From positions 1 to 13,353 of the forward strand of contig JAUILW010000040.1 in NCBI GenBank assembly GCA_030432795.1: a stretch of DNA of 13,353 nt, written 5' to 3'. Source of the DNA: Gammaproteobacteria bacterium. GTDB lineage: Bacteria; Pseudomonadota; Gammaproteobacteria; Pseudomonadales; Azotimanducaceae. A program made the translations under genes and the position numbers. Of the stretch, positions 1 through 7,660 are shown in pieces; position 1 is the first letter of the stretch, and each line of letters opens with the position of its first letter. Below the pieces are notes generated by a model that was given only the letters and a program-made list of their open reading frames with translations, was not told where the DNA came from and made no database searches.

Positions 1-392
1 GCGTGCGCAACAGCGGCGCGCGCGCCGTGGTAGAAGGTGTTGGCGATCACGGCTGTGAGTACATGACCGGCGGCCGCGTGGTCATTCTCGGTCCCACAGG
101 CCGCAATTTCGCTGCCGGCATGAGCGGAGGCGTCGCCTACATCTGGGACCCGCAAGATCGCTTAGCCGAGCGCTGCAACATGGAGATGGTGGCACTGGAG
201 CGCCTGGAAGCGGAAGAAGACATGGCAGAGGTGCTGCACATGATCGAACAGCACCGGAAGTTCACCGGCTCCGACGTCGCAGCACGCTTGCTCGACAACT
301 GGAAACAGGAAGTCGGCCGCTTCGTGAAGGTGATGCCCACAGACTATAAGCGCGTGCTGGAGCAGCGCAAGAACGCAGTCAGCGCCGGCTGA
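1..392 (+). CDS. gltB: glutamate synthase large subunit, C-terminal end (partial)
   Basis: This is the last ~130 codons of the large (alpha) subunit of glutamate synthase, which makes two glutamates from glutamine and 2-oxoglutarate in the cytoplasm. The reading frame is open at the left edge (first complete codon GTG at 3-5), so the gene starts outside the window. Seen: the glycine-rich C-terminal GXGXG (beta-helix) domain, with VVEGVGDHGCEYMTGG and GRNFAAGMSGG, followed by a charged helical tail typical of GltB ends. This domain is structural and transmits between the amidotransferase and synthase sites. The TGA stop lies 30 bp before gltD, which implies one gltBD transcript. The identification is firm; nothing can be said about the N-terminal amidotransferase or FMN domains, which are not in view. 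Confidence 0.96.
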   Translation, partial: VRNSGARAVVEGVGDHGCEYMTGGRVVILGPTGRNFAAGMSGGVAYIWDPQDRLAERCNMEMVALERLEAEEDMAEVLHMIEQHRKFTGSDVAARLLDNWKQEVGRFVKVMPTDYKRVLEQRKNAVSAG

Positions 393-422
393 CATTCGAA
401 CGAACACAGACTCGCAGGGACT

Positions 423-1886
423 ATGGGAAAGCCAACAGGATTCATGGAGTTCGCCCGCAACGCGGCACCTTACCGCGATGCCGAGGCCAGACTCCTGGAC
501 TACGAAGAGATCTACACCGAACACGACGTGTCGCGGCTGACGACGCAGGGTGCGCGCTGCATGGATTGCGGTGTGCCATTCTGCCAGTCGAACGAAGGCT
601 GCCCCATCCACAACCTGATTCCGGAGTGGAATGATCTCGTGTACCGGGGTCACTGGCGTGATGCGCTCGACCGTCTGCACAAGACCAACAACTTTCCGGA
701 GTTTACCGGCCGAGTGTGCCCGGCCCCATGCGAAGGCGCTTGCGTACTGGGCATCACCGACCCGGCTGTGACCATCAAGAACATCGAGATGGCGATCATC
801 GACCGCGGCTTCGCCGAAGGTTGGGTAGTGCCGGAACCCCCGGATGTGCGCACGGGTAAAACCGTTGCGGTCATCGGCTCCGGCCCAGCGGGCCTCGCCG
901 CTGCACAGCAGCTCAACCGCGCTGGCCACACCGTGGACGTCTACGAAAGAGCCGACCGCATCGGTGGGCTACTCATGTACGGCATTCCCAATATGAAACT
1001 CGAGAAGACCGGCGTTGTAGAACGGCGGGTGAAGCTGATGGAAGCAGAAGGCATTCGTTTCCATGCATCCTGCAACATCGGTGATGGCTCCAACGGCAGT
1101 GTCGACGTGCGGGAGCTGCGTGCGAACCACGACGCGGTGCTGTTCGCTACGGGCGCCACGCTGCCCCGTGATCTGCCCATCCCCGGTCGCGCGCTCAAAG
1201 GCGTGCACTTCGCCATGGAGTTTCTCACCGCCAACACCAAGAGTTACCTCGACAGCGAGCACGCCGACGGCAACTACATCTCCGCCAAGGATAAGCACGT
1301 CATCGTCATCGGTGGCGGCGATACTGGCACCGACTGTATTGGCACTTCACTGCGCCATGGATGCAAAACCCTGGTGAACTTTGAGCTGTTCCCGAAGCCA
1401 CCAGCAGATCGTGCAGACAACAACCCATGGCCCACCTGGCCGAAGATCTTCCGCGTGGACTACGGCCACGAAGAAGCGGCTAAGCGTTTCGGCGACGATC
1501 CACGCATCTACTCCATCTCGTCGGTGGATTTCATCGACGACGGCCAGGGCAACGTATGCGGCATCAACACGGTGGAAGTGGAGATGCGGGCCGGCAAATT
1601 CGAGAACGTTCCAGGCACCGAGAAGCGCTGGGATGCAGATCTCGTGCTATTGGCTATGGGCTTTCTAGGCCCTGAGCACGATGCGTCGGATCCCCTCGGC
1701 ATCGAATACGATGAGCGCTCCAACTACAAGGCGGAGTACGGCAAGTACGCCACCAGCGTGGAAGGGGTGTTTGCTGCCGGCGACTGTCGACGCGGGCAGT
1801 CTCTGGTGGTACGGGCGATCAACGAAGGTCGGGAAGCGGCGCGCGAAGTAGACAGCTGGCTGATGGGATCTAGCCAGCTGCCGTGA
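423..1886 (+). CDS. gltD: glutamate synthase small (beta) subunit, long class
   Basis: The 487-residue FAD-dependent subunit takes electrons from NAD(P)H and passes them through iron-sulfur clusters to GltB. Seen: the N-terminal 4Fe-4S region with Cys46, 49, 54, 60 and Cys99, 103, 107; an FAD-binding Rossmann motif GSGPAG (152-157); an NAD(P)H-binding motif GGGDTG (297-302); and a C-terminal FAD-contact block with GVFAAGDCRRGQS. The ATG is supported by the family-typical opening MGKPTGFMEFAR and by a weak AGGGA just upstream (416-420). This opening, and CMDCGVPFC with GCPIHNLIPEWNDLVY, match the longer GltD class of Bacillus, cyanobacteria and plant GOGAT rather than the ~456-472-residue E. 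coli/Pseudomonas class. Full length with no frameshift. It ends 26 bp from the convergent damX stop. Confidence 0.95.
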   Translation: MGKPTGFMEFARNAAPYRDAEARLLDYEEIYTEHDVSRLTTQGARCMDCGVPFCQSNEGCPIHNLIPEWNDLVYRGHWRDALDRLHKTNNFPEFTGRVCPAPCEGACVLGITDPAVTIKNIEMAIIDRGFAEGWVVPEPPDVRTGKTVAVIGSGPAGLAAAQQLNRAGHTVDVYERADRIGGLLMYGIPNMKLEKTGVVERRVKLMEAEGIRFHASCNIGDGSNGSVDVRELRANHDAVLFATGATLPRDLPIPGRALKGVHFAMEFLTANTKSYLDSEHADGNYISAKDKHVIVIGGGDTGTDCIGTSLRHGCKTLVNFELFPKPPADRADNNPWPTWPKIFRVDYGHEEAAKRFGDDPRIYSISSVDFIDDGQGNVCGINTVEVEMRAGKFENVPGTEKRWDADLVLLAMGFLGPEHDASDPLGIEYDERSNYKAEYGKYATSVEGVFAAGDCRRGQSLVVRAINEGREAAREVDSWLMGSSQLP

Positions 1887-1897
1887 TGTCGATCTGA

Positions 1898-1915
1898 TAG
1901 CGCGGCGGCGCGCTA
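1898..1915. terminator. perfect hairpin between convergent gltD and damX
   Basis: TAGCGCG (1898-1904) and CGCGCTA (1909-1915) form a perfect 7-bp GC-rich stem with a 4-base loop GCGG. It sits 11 bp after the gltD stop and includes the damX TAG stop (complement of 1913-1915). Neither strand has a T-run after it, so it is not a canonical intrinsic terminator. Its position suggests a bidirectional 3'-end structure that blocks exonucleases or assists termination. The structure is seen; the role is inferred. Confidence 0.5.
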
Positions 1916-3352
1916 ACCGCCGCTGGCTTCCTGAATGAACTTGAGTTGCCGTATCCACGGCTCAAGGTTGCCGATCTCTTTCGGCAGATCCGACGCTGCC
2001 GCACGGGCTTCTTCCAGGGTTGCGAACACGCCGTAGGTGATCACATAAAGCGTTTTGTCGGACCGCTGCAAGGCATACCAGGCAAACTCCGAAGGCTCGC
2101 GCTGCTTGTCCACAAATGCGTGAACGCGATCTTGGCTGCTCACCGAAACCAACTGCAGGGTGTAGTAATCCGCCGGCTGCGCTCTCAGCCACGCCGCGTC
2201 CCGAACGCCACCCGGCTCGGGCGGCGCTGGCGCGGACTCCACGACCTTGGGCGCAACCGCAACCGGCTCGTCGTCTGCCACCACCTCTTCAGGAGCAGGC
2301 TCCTGCGGCGTCTGTTGCGCAACCGACGCAACCACGCTCGCGTCGGGCAACGCATCCTGCATCGGCGCTTCGGGTGTTTCGACTTCTGCCGCCTCACCGA
2401 AGCTCACCACCTCCTCAACGTCGGCCGGCTTTACATCCACCGCAGGCGGAGGTTCGACACCAGGCAGCGGAATCTCCGTGACCTCAGCAACCACGTCCCG
2501 CGCCTGCTCACGCCGCGCATCGGTATCGCTGAATACCAGATACGCTAGCCCCACCAGCGCAACGAGCAGCACTACCAGCAAGCGATGGGCCATGGGGAAA
2601 CGCCGACCTTCGCGCCCCTGACCAGACTCCAGCCGCGCCACGAGTTCTCCGGCGATTCGATTGATCTCACCCGGCAGACCGTTGGACACCTTGCCGAGCC
2701 TGGCGAGCTGATCCGAGGAGAATGGCAGCTTGTCGCGATACTGCGCCTGCTCGAACCGCCAGGTGAGATAGGCCTGGGTATCTTCCGTTGCGAATCCTGA
2801 AAGCCTTGATTCGTGCCACTCCACTTCAAGGCGTTCAGCGCTCTTCGCCACCATGGCAACAATGCTTGGCTCGCCGAACAGCAGTAGACGCACCGGACAC
2901 GATTTGGCGAGTTTCAGCAGCTCTTCTAGCGCCTGGAACGATAGCCGGTGCGCGTCATCCACCATCACCAGGCAGAAGCGACCCTGGCGGTCCTGTCCGA
3001 TCACGTAGGTGAGAATGTTAGCTGCAACGTTCTGCGGATTGTTGTCCTGGGGGGCCGGCGCACCGAAACCCTGCACGATGGCGGTCAACACGTCCGGGGC
3101 TGAATTGATCATCAACCCGTTGATCCGTGCCGCACGCACCCTGGGCTCGAGGGTCTTGGACAGCTGACGGTAGAGCATGGTCTTGCCGACACCCTGCGGG
3201 CCCGTCACCAGCATCACATCGCGCGACCACTGCGTAAGGTGACGCAGCTGATCGAGGCGCAGCTTGCGGTCCGCACCTTCGAAAAAATCATCACTCGTAT
3301 CCGTAAACGGATTGTGCGTGAGCCCGAGAAAACCGTGTTCGCCTTCAGCCAT
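1913..3352 (-). CDS. damX: DamX-like P-loop ATPase with SPOR domain
   Basis: A 479-residue single-pass inner-membrane protein. Seen in order: an ExeA/AAA-type ATPase domain (about 1-245) opening with FLGLTHNPF, Walker A GPQGVGKT (51-58) and Walker B LVMVDD (128-133); a transmembrane segment (about 258-274) after a basic stretch REGRRFPMAHR; a 110-residue periplasmic linker rich in Pro, Ala, Val and acidic residues (about 280-390); and a C-terminal SPOR domain (about 396-473, from YYTLQLVSVSS). SPOR domains bind denuded septal peptidoglycan, so a division-site role is inferred; the cytoplasmic ATPase's substrate is unknown. The ATG overlaps the aroB stop by 8 bp and no clear Shine-Dalgarno is visible, suggesting translational coupling. 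The same aroK-aroB-damX order occurs in Pseudomonas and E. coli. The gene symbol is by context and architecture. Confidence 0.85.
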   Translation of the reverse strand: MAEGEHGFLGLTHNPFTDTSDDFFEGADRKLRLDQLRHLTQWSRDVMLVTGPQGVGKTMLYRQLSKTLEPRVRAARINGLMINSAPDVLTAIVQGFGAPAPQDNNPQNVAANILTYVIGQDRQGRFCLVMVDDAHRLSFQALEELLKLAKSCPVRLLLFGEPSIVAMVAKSAERLEVEWHESRLSGFATEDTQAYLTWRFEQAQYRDKLPFSSDQLARLGKVSNGLPGEINRIAGELVARLESGQGREGRRFPMAHRLLVVLLVALVGLAYLVFSDTDARREQARDVVAEVTEIPLPGVEPPPAVDVKPADVEEVVSFGEAAEVETPEAPMQDALPDASVVASVAQQTPQEPAPEEVVADDEPVAVAPKVVESAPAPPEPGGVRDAAWLRAQPADYYTLQLVSVSSQDRVHAFVDKQREPSEFAWYALQRSDKTLYVITYGVFATLEEARAAASDLPKEIGNLEPWIRQLKFIQEASGG

Positions 3353-4433
3353 CCGTAGGATTGTCCGTATTCAACGTTGCTTCGAGGCAGGCGGCGTTTA
3401 TATCGCCGGTGAGGAACGCATCCCCAATGGCCCGCGCCAGAACGAAGCGCACTGTACCATCCAGCACTTTCTTGTCCATCCGAAAGGCGGCCAGGAGCGC
3501 CGCCGGCTCTACACCCGCCGGACGCGCAATCGGCAGCTCAAGTGCCTGCACGGCGGCAAGAATGCGTTGTGCTTCGCCCTGTCCGAGCAGCCCTTGCCGC
3601 CAGGACAGGTCCGCCGCCAACACCATACCAATCGCTACCGCTTCGCCGTGCAGCAACTCGCCGTAGCCCATTTCATGCTCAATGGCGTGGCCGAAGGTGT
3701 GCCCGAAGTTGAGGATCGCACGCCGCCCAGTCTCCCGCTCGTCCTCCGCTACAACCTGCGCTTTCAGCTCGCAGGAACGCTGAATAACGCGCGCAAGCGC
3801 GACGCTGTCCCTACCGAGCAGCGCAGCAGCGTTGGAGACGATCTCTTCGAAGAACGGCGCGTCGGCTATCACACCGTATTTCAGCACCTCAGCCAAACCA
3901 GCGCGCAGCTCCCGGTCCGGCAGCGTGGCAAGCGTACTGACATCCGCCAGCACCGCGCTCGGTTGGTAGAAAGCGCCTACCATGTTCTTTCCGGCGCGAT
4001 GATTGATGGCAGTCTTACCGCCAACAGACGAGTCCACCTGCGCCAGCAACGTGGTCGGCACCTGCACGAAGTTGACACCGCGCTGGTAGGTTGCAGCCGC
4101 AAACCCAGCCATATCGCCGACCACTCCGCCACCCAACGCCACCACCGTGGTGCTCCGGTGGTGGCCATGATCGGCGAGGAAATCGAGCACGCGCTCGAAG
4201 CTTGCAAAGTTCTTGTACGCTTCGCCGTCGGGCAGCTCCAGTACGTCGACCTGCTTGTTGCCGAACGCCCGCACCAGCGGCTCTGCATAGAGCGGCCCGA
4301 CCGTATCATTGGTAATGATTGCTACCTGTGAGCCAGGCACGAGAGAGGCGACCAGCTGGTGGTCGTGCAGCAGGCCCTCACCGATGTAGATCGGGTAGCT
4401 GCGCGCACCAAGCTCTACGGCTACTTCCATCAT
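3345..4433 (-). CDS. aroB: 3-dehydroquinate synthase
   Basis: A cytoplasmic NAD- and metal-dependent enzyme that cyclises DAHP to 3-dehydroquinate, the second step of the shikimate pathway. I place the start at the ATG at 4433-4431, giving 362 residues, the same length as E. coli AroB. This ATG overlaps the aroK TGA as ATGA, is followed at once by a second ATG, and has a G-rich GGGGTGG just upstream. The frame is open further back to a GTG at 4463, but that would overlap aroK by 34 bp. Seen (numbered from 4433): nucleotide-binding GGGVVGDMAG (101-110); PTTLLAQVDSSVGGKTAIN with active-site Asp and Lys; AEVLKYG with Glu182; and HTFGHAIEH with His245, plus His262 in LLHGEAV. These three match the E. 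coli metal ligands Glu184, His247 and His264 with a constant offset of two. Confidence 0.96.
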   Translation of the reverse strand: MMEVAVELGARSYPIYIGEGLLHDHQLVASLVPGSQVAIITNDTVGPLYAEPLVRAFGNKQVDVLELPDGEAYKNFASFERVLDFLADHGHHRSTTVVALGGGVVGDMAGFAAATYQRGVNFVQVPTTLLAQVDSSVGGKTAINHRAGKNMVGAFYQPSAVLADVSTLATLPDRELRAGLAEVLKYGVIADAPFFEEIVSNAAALLGRDSVALARVIQRSCELKAQVVAEDERETGRRAILNFGHTFGHAIEHEMGYGELLHGEAVAIGMVLAADLSWRQGLLGQGEAQRILAAVQALELPIARPAGVEPAALLAAFRMDKKVLDGTVRFVLARAIGDAFLTGDINAACLEATLNTDNPTDG

Positions 4434-4954
4434 CGAACCACCCCATCCTCGCGCAATTGCCACTCGATCTTGCGGGCGAGGAGTTTCGGGCTCTGGCGGT
4501 CGGTGACGAAACGGTAGTCGCGGATCTCGGCATAGAGCGGCGCGCGCTCCCGCATGAGTCGGCCCAACGTTTCTCGCACGTTACCCTTCTGCAGCAACGG
4601 CCGACGCTTGTCTTTACGGGTGCGCTCCACGAGACGATCCAGCGGGCTGTCCAGATGCAACACAACGCCGCGCGTCGATAGGGCCTGACGGTTCGCAGGG
4701 CGAATCACCGCGCCTCCGCCCGTTGCTATGACAACGTTATGGCGCTGGGTGAGATCATCGATCACCTGCTCTTCGCGGTCACGAAAGCCGGCTTCACCTT
4801 CCACATCGAAGATCCAGCCGGTGTCCGCGCCGGCGCGGGTTTCGATTTCCTGATCGCTGTCGTAGAAATCCATGTGCAACGCTTCTGCGAGCAACCGCCC
4901 TACCGTGGTCTTACCCACGGCCATGAGACCGACGAGATAAATGTTTGGGGTCAT
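4430..4954 (-). CDS. aroK: shikimate kinase
   Basis: A 174-residue cytoplasmic NMP-kinase-fold enzyme that phosphorylates shikimate with ATP to shikimate 3-phosphate. Seen: P-loop GLMAVGKT (9-16), which differs from the E. coli GPMGAGKS form but keeps GxxxxGKT; shikimate-binding Asp34 in YDSD, Arg58 in FRDRE and the GGG at 79-81; the lid arginines in RKDKRRPLL (around 112-121); and Arg137 in RERAPLY. The ATG at 4954-4952 is the only plausible start: upstream in frame the codons run into a TAG within 30 nt, with no other ATG, GTG or TTG. No Shine-Dalgarno is present. The ATG follows a perfect 12-bp hairpin by one nucleotide, so initiation must depend on coupling, hairpin opening or a non-SD route. 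Its 3' end overlaps aroB by four bases. Confidence 0.95.
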   Translation of the reverse strand: MTPNIYLVGLMAVGKTTVGRLLAEALHMDFYDSDQEIETRAGADTGWIFDVEGEAGFRDREEQVIDDLTQRHNVVIATGGGAVIRPANRQALSTRGVVLHLDSPLDRLVERTRKDKRRPLLQKGNVRETLGRLMRERAPLYAEIRDYRFVTDRQSPKLLARKIEWQLREDGVVR

Positions 4955-4955
4955 G

Positions 4956-4983
4956 ACTAGCGGCGCTATAGAGCGCCGCTAGT
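4956..4983 (-). terminator. 12-bp perfect hairpin between pilQ and aroK
   Basis: ACTAGCGGCGCT (4956-4967) and AGCGCCGCTAGT (4972-4983) form a perfect 12-bp stem with a 4-base loop (ATAG at 4968-4971). It fills most of the 37-bp gap between the pilQ stop and the aroK start. There is no T-run on either side. It may attenuate read-through from the pil genes, protect the pilMNOPQ 3' end, or control aroK translation, whose ATG begins one nucleotide beyond the stem. The structure is plain in the sequence; the function is inference. Confidence 0.55.
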
Positions 4984-4991
4984 GTACTTGC

Positions 4992-7124
4992 CTACCGATC
5001 CGTCAGCGAGTCAGCAATGATCCTCGGCGTGATGAAAATAAGCAGCTCCTGCTTATCGTCACGCTCGAGCGTACGCTTGAAAAGCTGGCCGATGTAAGGC
5101 AGATCACCCAGGAACGGTGTCTTGGTCACCGACACGTTCTTATCGGTGGTGAAGATACCGCCGAGCACCACTGTCTGACCGTTGTCTACCAGTACCTCGG
5201 TTTCCACCTCGTTGGTATTGATCGAGGGCACGCCTTCAAAAACCACACCCACCGTGTCCTGCTTGACGTTCAGCGCCATGATGATGCGGTCATCCGGTGT
5301 GATCTGCGGCGTTACCTCCAATGCCAGCACCGCGTCTTTGAACGAAACGCTGGTAGCACCGCTGGATGTCGCCTCCTGGTAGGGAATCTCCACACCCGAC
5401 TCGATGAGCGCGGTGGATTTGTCAGCCGTGATCACCTTCGGCCGGGAGACGATCTCTGCATGACCGTCGCTGGCAAGCGCCGAAAGCTCCAGATCCAGCA
5501 GCCAGTCGCGCTTGGTCAGGCCGATCGCAAAGCTCGTCGCGTCGGAACCCGCCACACCGAGATCCACCAGGTAGGCACCGGGGAACGTGATTGCGGCGTC
5601 GCTCTGCGCCTGGCCGCTGAGCCGGTCATTGCGGATGGTCTGCACCTCAGTGAGGGTTTCCACCGTGCCGCCGAACCGCACAGCGTTGCTGCCGTTTTCA
5701 AGATAGCCGCCACCGCCCCAGGCGATGCCGATCTCTTCGGAAAAGTTGGCTGTGGCAGTGACGATGCGGGCTTCGATCAGCACCTGGCGCACCGGGATAT
5801 CAAGCTGCGCAATGATGCGGCGGAATTCCTCAAGCCGGTCCGAAGTATCGGTGATGATGATCGAGTTGGTGCGCTCATCGACAATGACGCTGCCGCGGGG
5901 CGATAGTATGGAATTGCTGCTGCCTTCGCTGGATGTCTCGAACAGCCCAAACAGTTCCGTAGCACTTGCGTAGCGTACCTGCACGAACTCCGTCCGCAGC
6001 GGAGCAAGTTCGGAGATCTGCTTCTGATTCTCGAGCTCCAGCTTCTCGCGCGCCGCGATTTCCGCCGCGGGTGCCACCAAAAGGACGTTGCCCACCTGCC
6101 GCTGATCCAAGCCCTTGGTCTTCAGGATGAGTTCCAGAGCCTGATCCCAAGGCACGTTCTTCAGACGCAGGGTGATGCGGCCGGATACCGTGTCGCTCGC
6201 CACCAGGTTGAGGTCCGTGAAGTCGGCGATGAGCTGCAGGACGGAACGCACCTCGATGTCCTGGAAGTTCAGCGATAGCTTCTCACCGCTGTACTTGAAG
6301 ATGTCGTCGCGGCGCTCTACCTCTTCCTCCGTGAGTGGCGTCACGTCTACCGACAGTTTGTCGTCGGCCTGATAGGAGAGGTAGTCGTAGTTGCCGGAAG
6401 CGGAGACGCTGACCAGTACGTGATCGCCTTCCTGGATGGCGTCGACGATCTGCACCGGTGTTGCGAAATCGGTAACGTCCAGACGCCGCTGCAGATTGGC
6501 CGGCAGCGTCGTGTTGCGTATCTCCACTTTGATCTTGCCGCCGTCGCTCACCACGCTCACCGGTGCTTTCGGGTTGCTGAGCTGCAGCACCACGCGGCCT
6601 TCGCCCTGCGCGCCGCGGCGGAAGTCGATGTTCTCGATACGCGAGTTGTTGCCCGCACGTTCCGCCCGAGTTGCTGAGTCCACCGCAGACTCCGCGATGC
6701 TCGGCGCCGGCATGCCACTGGTCGCGTCGGCGCCCACCAGCAGATAGAGGGTATTGCCGCGTACATCGGTCTCGTAGCCGACCAGCTGTGTGAGGTTGAC
6801 GATGGCCCGGGTACGATCAGGCGTGGAAATGACCGATACCTTGCGCGCGTTACCCACGCCGAGATTATGGTGCTTCTCCACCAGACCGCTGATGACACCC
6901 GGCATATCGAGCACGATGCGTGCTGGCTGTTCAATGGTGTAACCCGTCGGCTGCGGAGGGGCGCCGTCGAAAGACATACGAATTTCCGTACGGTCCCCTG
7001 GCAGCGATGAAAACTCGATCGCCGTCAGCCGCGTGTCCGCCCAGCCGACCGCCGCCGCCGCTGCGAGCACCGCTCCAACCCACCACTGCGTCCAGCGGCT
7101 GTTCAATTTGCCAGTCGTCATCAT
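4992..7124 (-). CDS. pilQ: type IV pilus outer-membrane secretin PilQ
   Basis: A 710-residue secretin that oligomerises into the gated outer-membrane channel through which the pilus exits. Seen: a signal peptide (basic N-region, hydrophobic WWVGAVLAAAAAVG, likely cut after GWA at 29); two AMIN-type peptidoglycan-binding domains (about 32-130 and 162-263); an STN/N0 domain (about 278-355); a secretin N1 domain (about 375-455); and the secretin core (about 500-702), with the conserved ETEVLVDNGQTVVLGGIF, then TPFLGDLPYIGQLFK, and ending in LLIFITPRII. The start is ATG-ATG overlapping the pilP TGA as ATGA. A strong GGAGGAGA (complement of 7131-7138) lies 6 bases upstream. It is the last gene of pilMNOPQ, followed by a hairpin. 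Length and domains are complete. Confidence 0.97.
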   Translation of the reverse strand: MMTTGKLNSRWTQWWVGAVLAAAAAVGWADTRLTAIEFSSLPGDRTEIRMSFDGAPPQPTGYTIEQPARIVLDMPGVISGLVEKHHNLGVGNARKVSVISTPDRTRAIVNLTQLVGYETDVRGNTLYLLVGADATSGMPAPSIAESAVDSATRAERAGNNSRIENIDFRRGAQGEGRVVLQLSNPKAPVSVVSDGGKIKVEIRNTTLPANLQRRLDVTDFATPVQIVDAIQEGDHVLVSVSASGNYDYLSYQADDKLSVDVTPLTEEEVERRDDIFKYSGEKLSLNFQDIEVRSVLQLIADFTDLNLVASDTVSGRITLRLKNVPWDQALELILKTKGLDQRQVGNVLLVAPAAEIAAREKLELENQKQISELAPLRTEFVQVRYASATELFGLFETSSEGSSNSILSPRGSVIVDERTNSIIITDTSDRLEEFRRIIAQLDIPVRQVLIEARIVTATANFSEEIGIAWGGGGYLENGSNAVRFGGTVETLTEVQTIRNDRLSGQAQSDAAITFPGAYLVDLGVAGSDATSFAIGLTKRDWLLDLELSALASDGHAEIVSRPKVITADKSTALIESGVEIPYQEATSSGATSVSFKDAVLALEVTPQITPDDRIIMALNVKQDTVGVVFEGVPSINTNEVETEVLVDNGQTVVLGGIFTTDKNVSVTKTPFLGDLPYIGQLFKRTLERDDKQELLIFITPRIIADSLTDR

Positions 7125-7660
7125 GCGTCATCTCCTCCCAAGGCTACGGTGCGCGCTCTCTCCACCCAGCCTCCCGTACCATCCGGCACGATTTCCACCA
7201 GTTGAACGTCCAGGTCACTGATCATCTGTATTTTTCCGTGATCGGTGCCGATGTAGTCGCCTATACGAACGCGGTGCACACCGCCCTCCGGATCCTGAAT
7301 CAAAGCGAACTGCGCCGCGTTCTGCGACAACGTGCCGACCATCGTGAGCTGGCCGATCGGAAACTGTTCGAGATACTGCCGCACGCGATCGAAGTTGGGC
7401 TTCACCTGCACGCCATCAGGCCGCCTCTCAAGAGCGGTGACCTTCACGGGCGGCTCGAACGGCTGCCGCTTCGTGCTTGCCTGGTAAGCAAATGGCTCAA
7501 CCTGCTCGAACGGCGGCAGCGGTGCAATCGGACTCGCCGGCCGGCTCTCCACTTCCGACATGAATTGCTCGATATCGGCAAAGTTCTGACTGCCGCCGCA
7601 GCCTGCCACCAACAGCGCGCAAGCAACGATGCTGCCCGCTTTCATGAGCACGCGCTTCAT
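7121..7660 (-). CDS. pilP: type IV pilus assembly lipoprotein PilP
   Basis: A 179-residue inner-membrane lipoprotein that links the PilN/PilO complex to the periplasmic domains of PilQ. Seen: a short basic N-region and hydrophobic core ending in a lipobox LVAGC with lipidated Cys21; an extended low-complexity stretch (about 38-75) rich in Pro; and a C-terminal beta domain (about 95-175) with TMVGTLSQ and HRVRIGDYIGTDHGKI, typical of PilP/HR domains. The ATG directly abuts the pilO TAA with no gap, and GGAGG lies 8 bases upstream of it. The 3' end overlaps pilQ by four bases. No irregularities. Confidence 0.95.
   Translation of the reverse strand: MKRVLMKAGSIVACALLVAGCGGSQNFADIEQFMSEVESRPASPIAPLPPFEQVEPFAYQASTKRQPFEPPVKVTALERRPDGVQVKPNFDRVRQYLEQFPIGQLTMVGTLSQNAAQFALIQDPEGGVHRVRIGDYIGTDHGKIQMISDLDVQLVEIVPDGTGGWVERARTVALGGDDA

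Noticed and set aside
162..929. 255-codon minus-strand frame across the gltB end and gltD start
   Set aside because: It spans the 3' end of gltB and the iron-sulfur region of gltD on the opposite strand; no motif and no separate regulatory signals are visible.
1946..2548. 200-codon plus-strand frame opposite damX
   Set aside because: It is antisense to the SPOR domain and low-complexity linker of damX; Arg-rich shadow translation.
3264..4331. 355-codon open frame on the plus strand opposite aroB
   Set aside because: It lies almost wholly antisense to aroB, whose catalytic residues are all present. The translation resembles no known family and is Arg/His-rich as expected of a shadow frame.
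4434..4463. Ten-residue N-terminal extension of AroB from the GTG at 4463
   Set aside because: It would overlap aroK by 34 bp and has no family support. The ATG at 4433 gives an ATGA overlap, a nearby G-rich site and the standard length.
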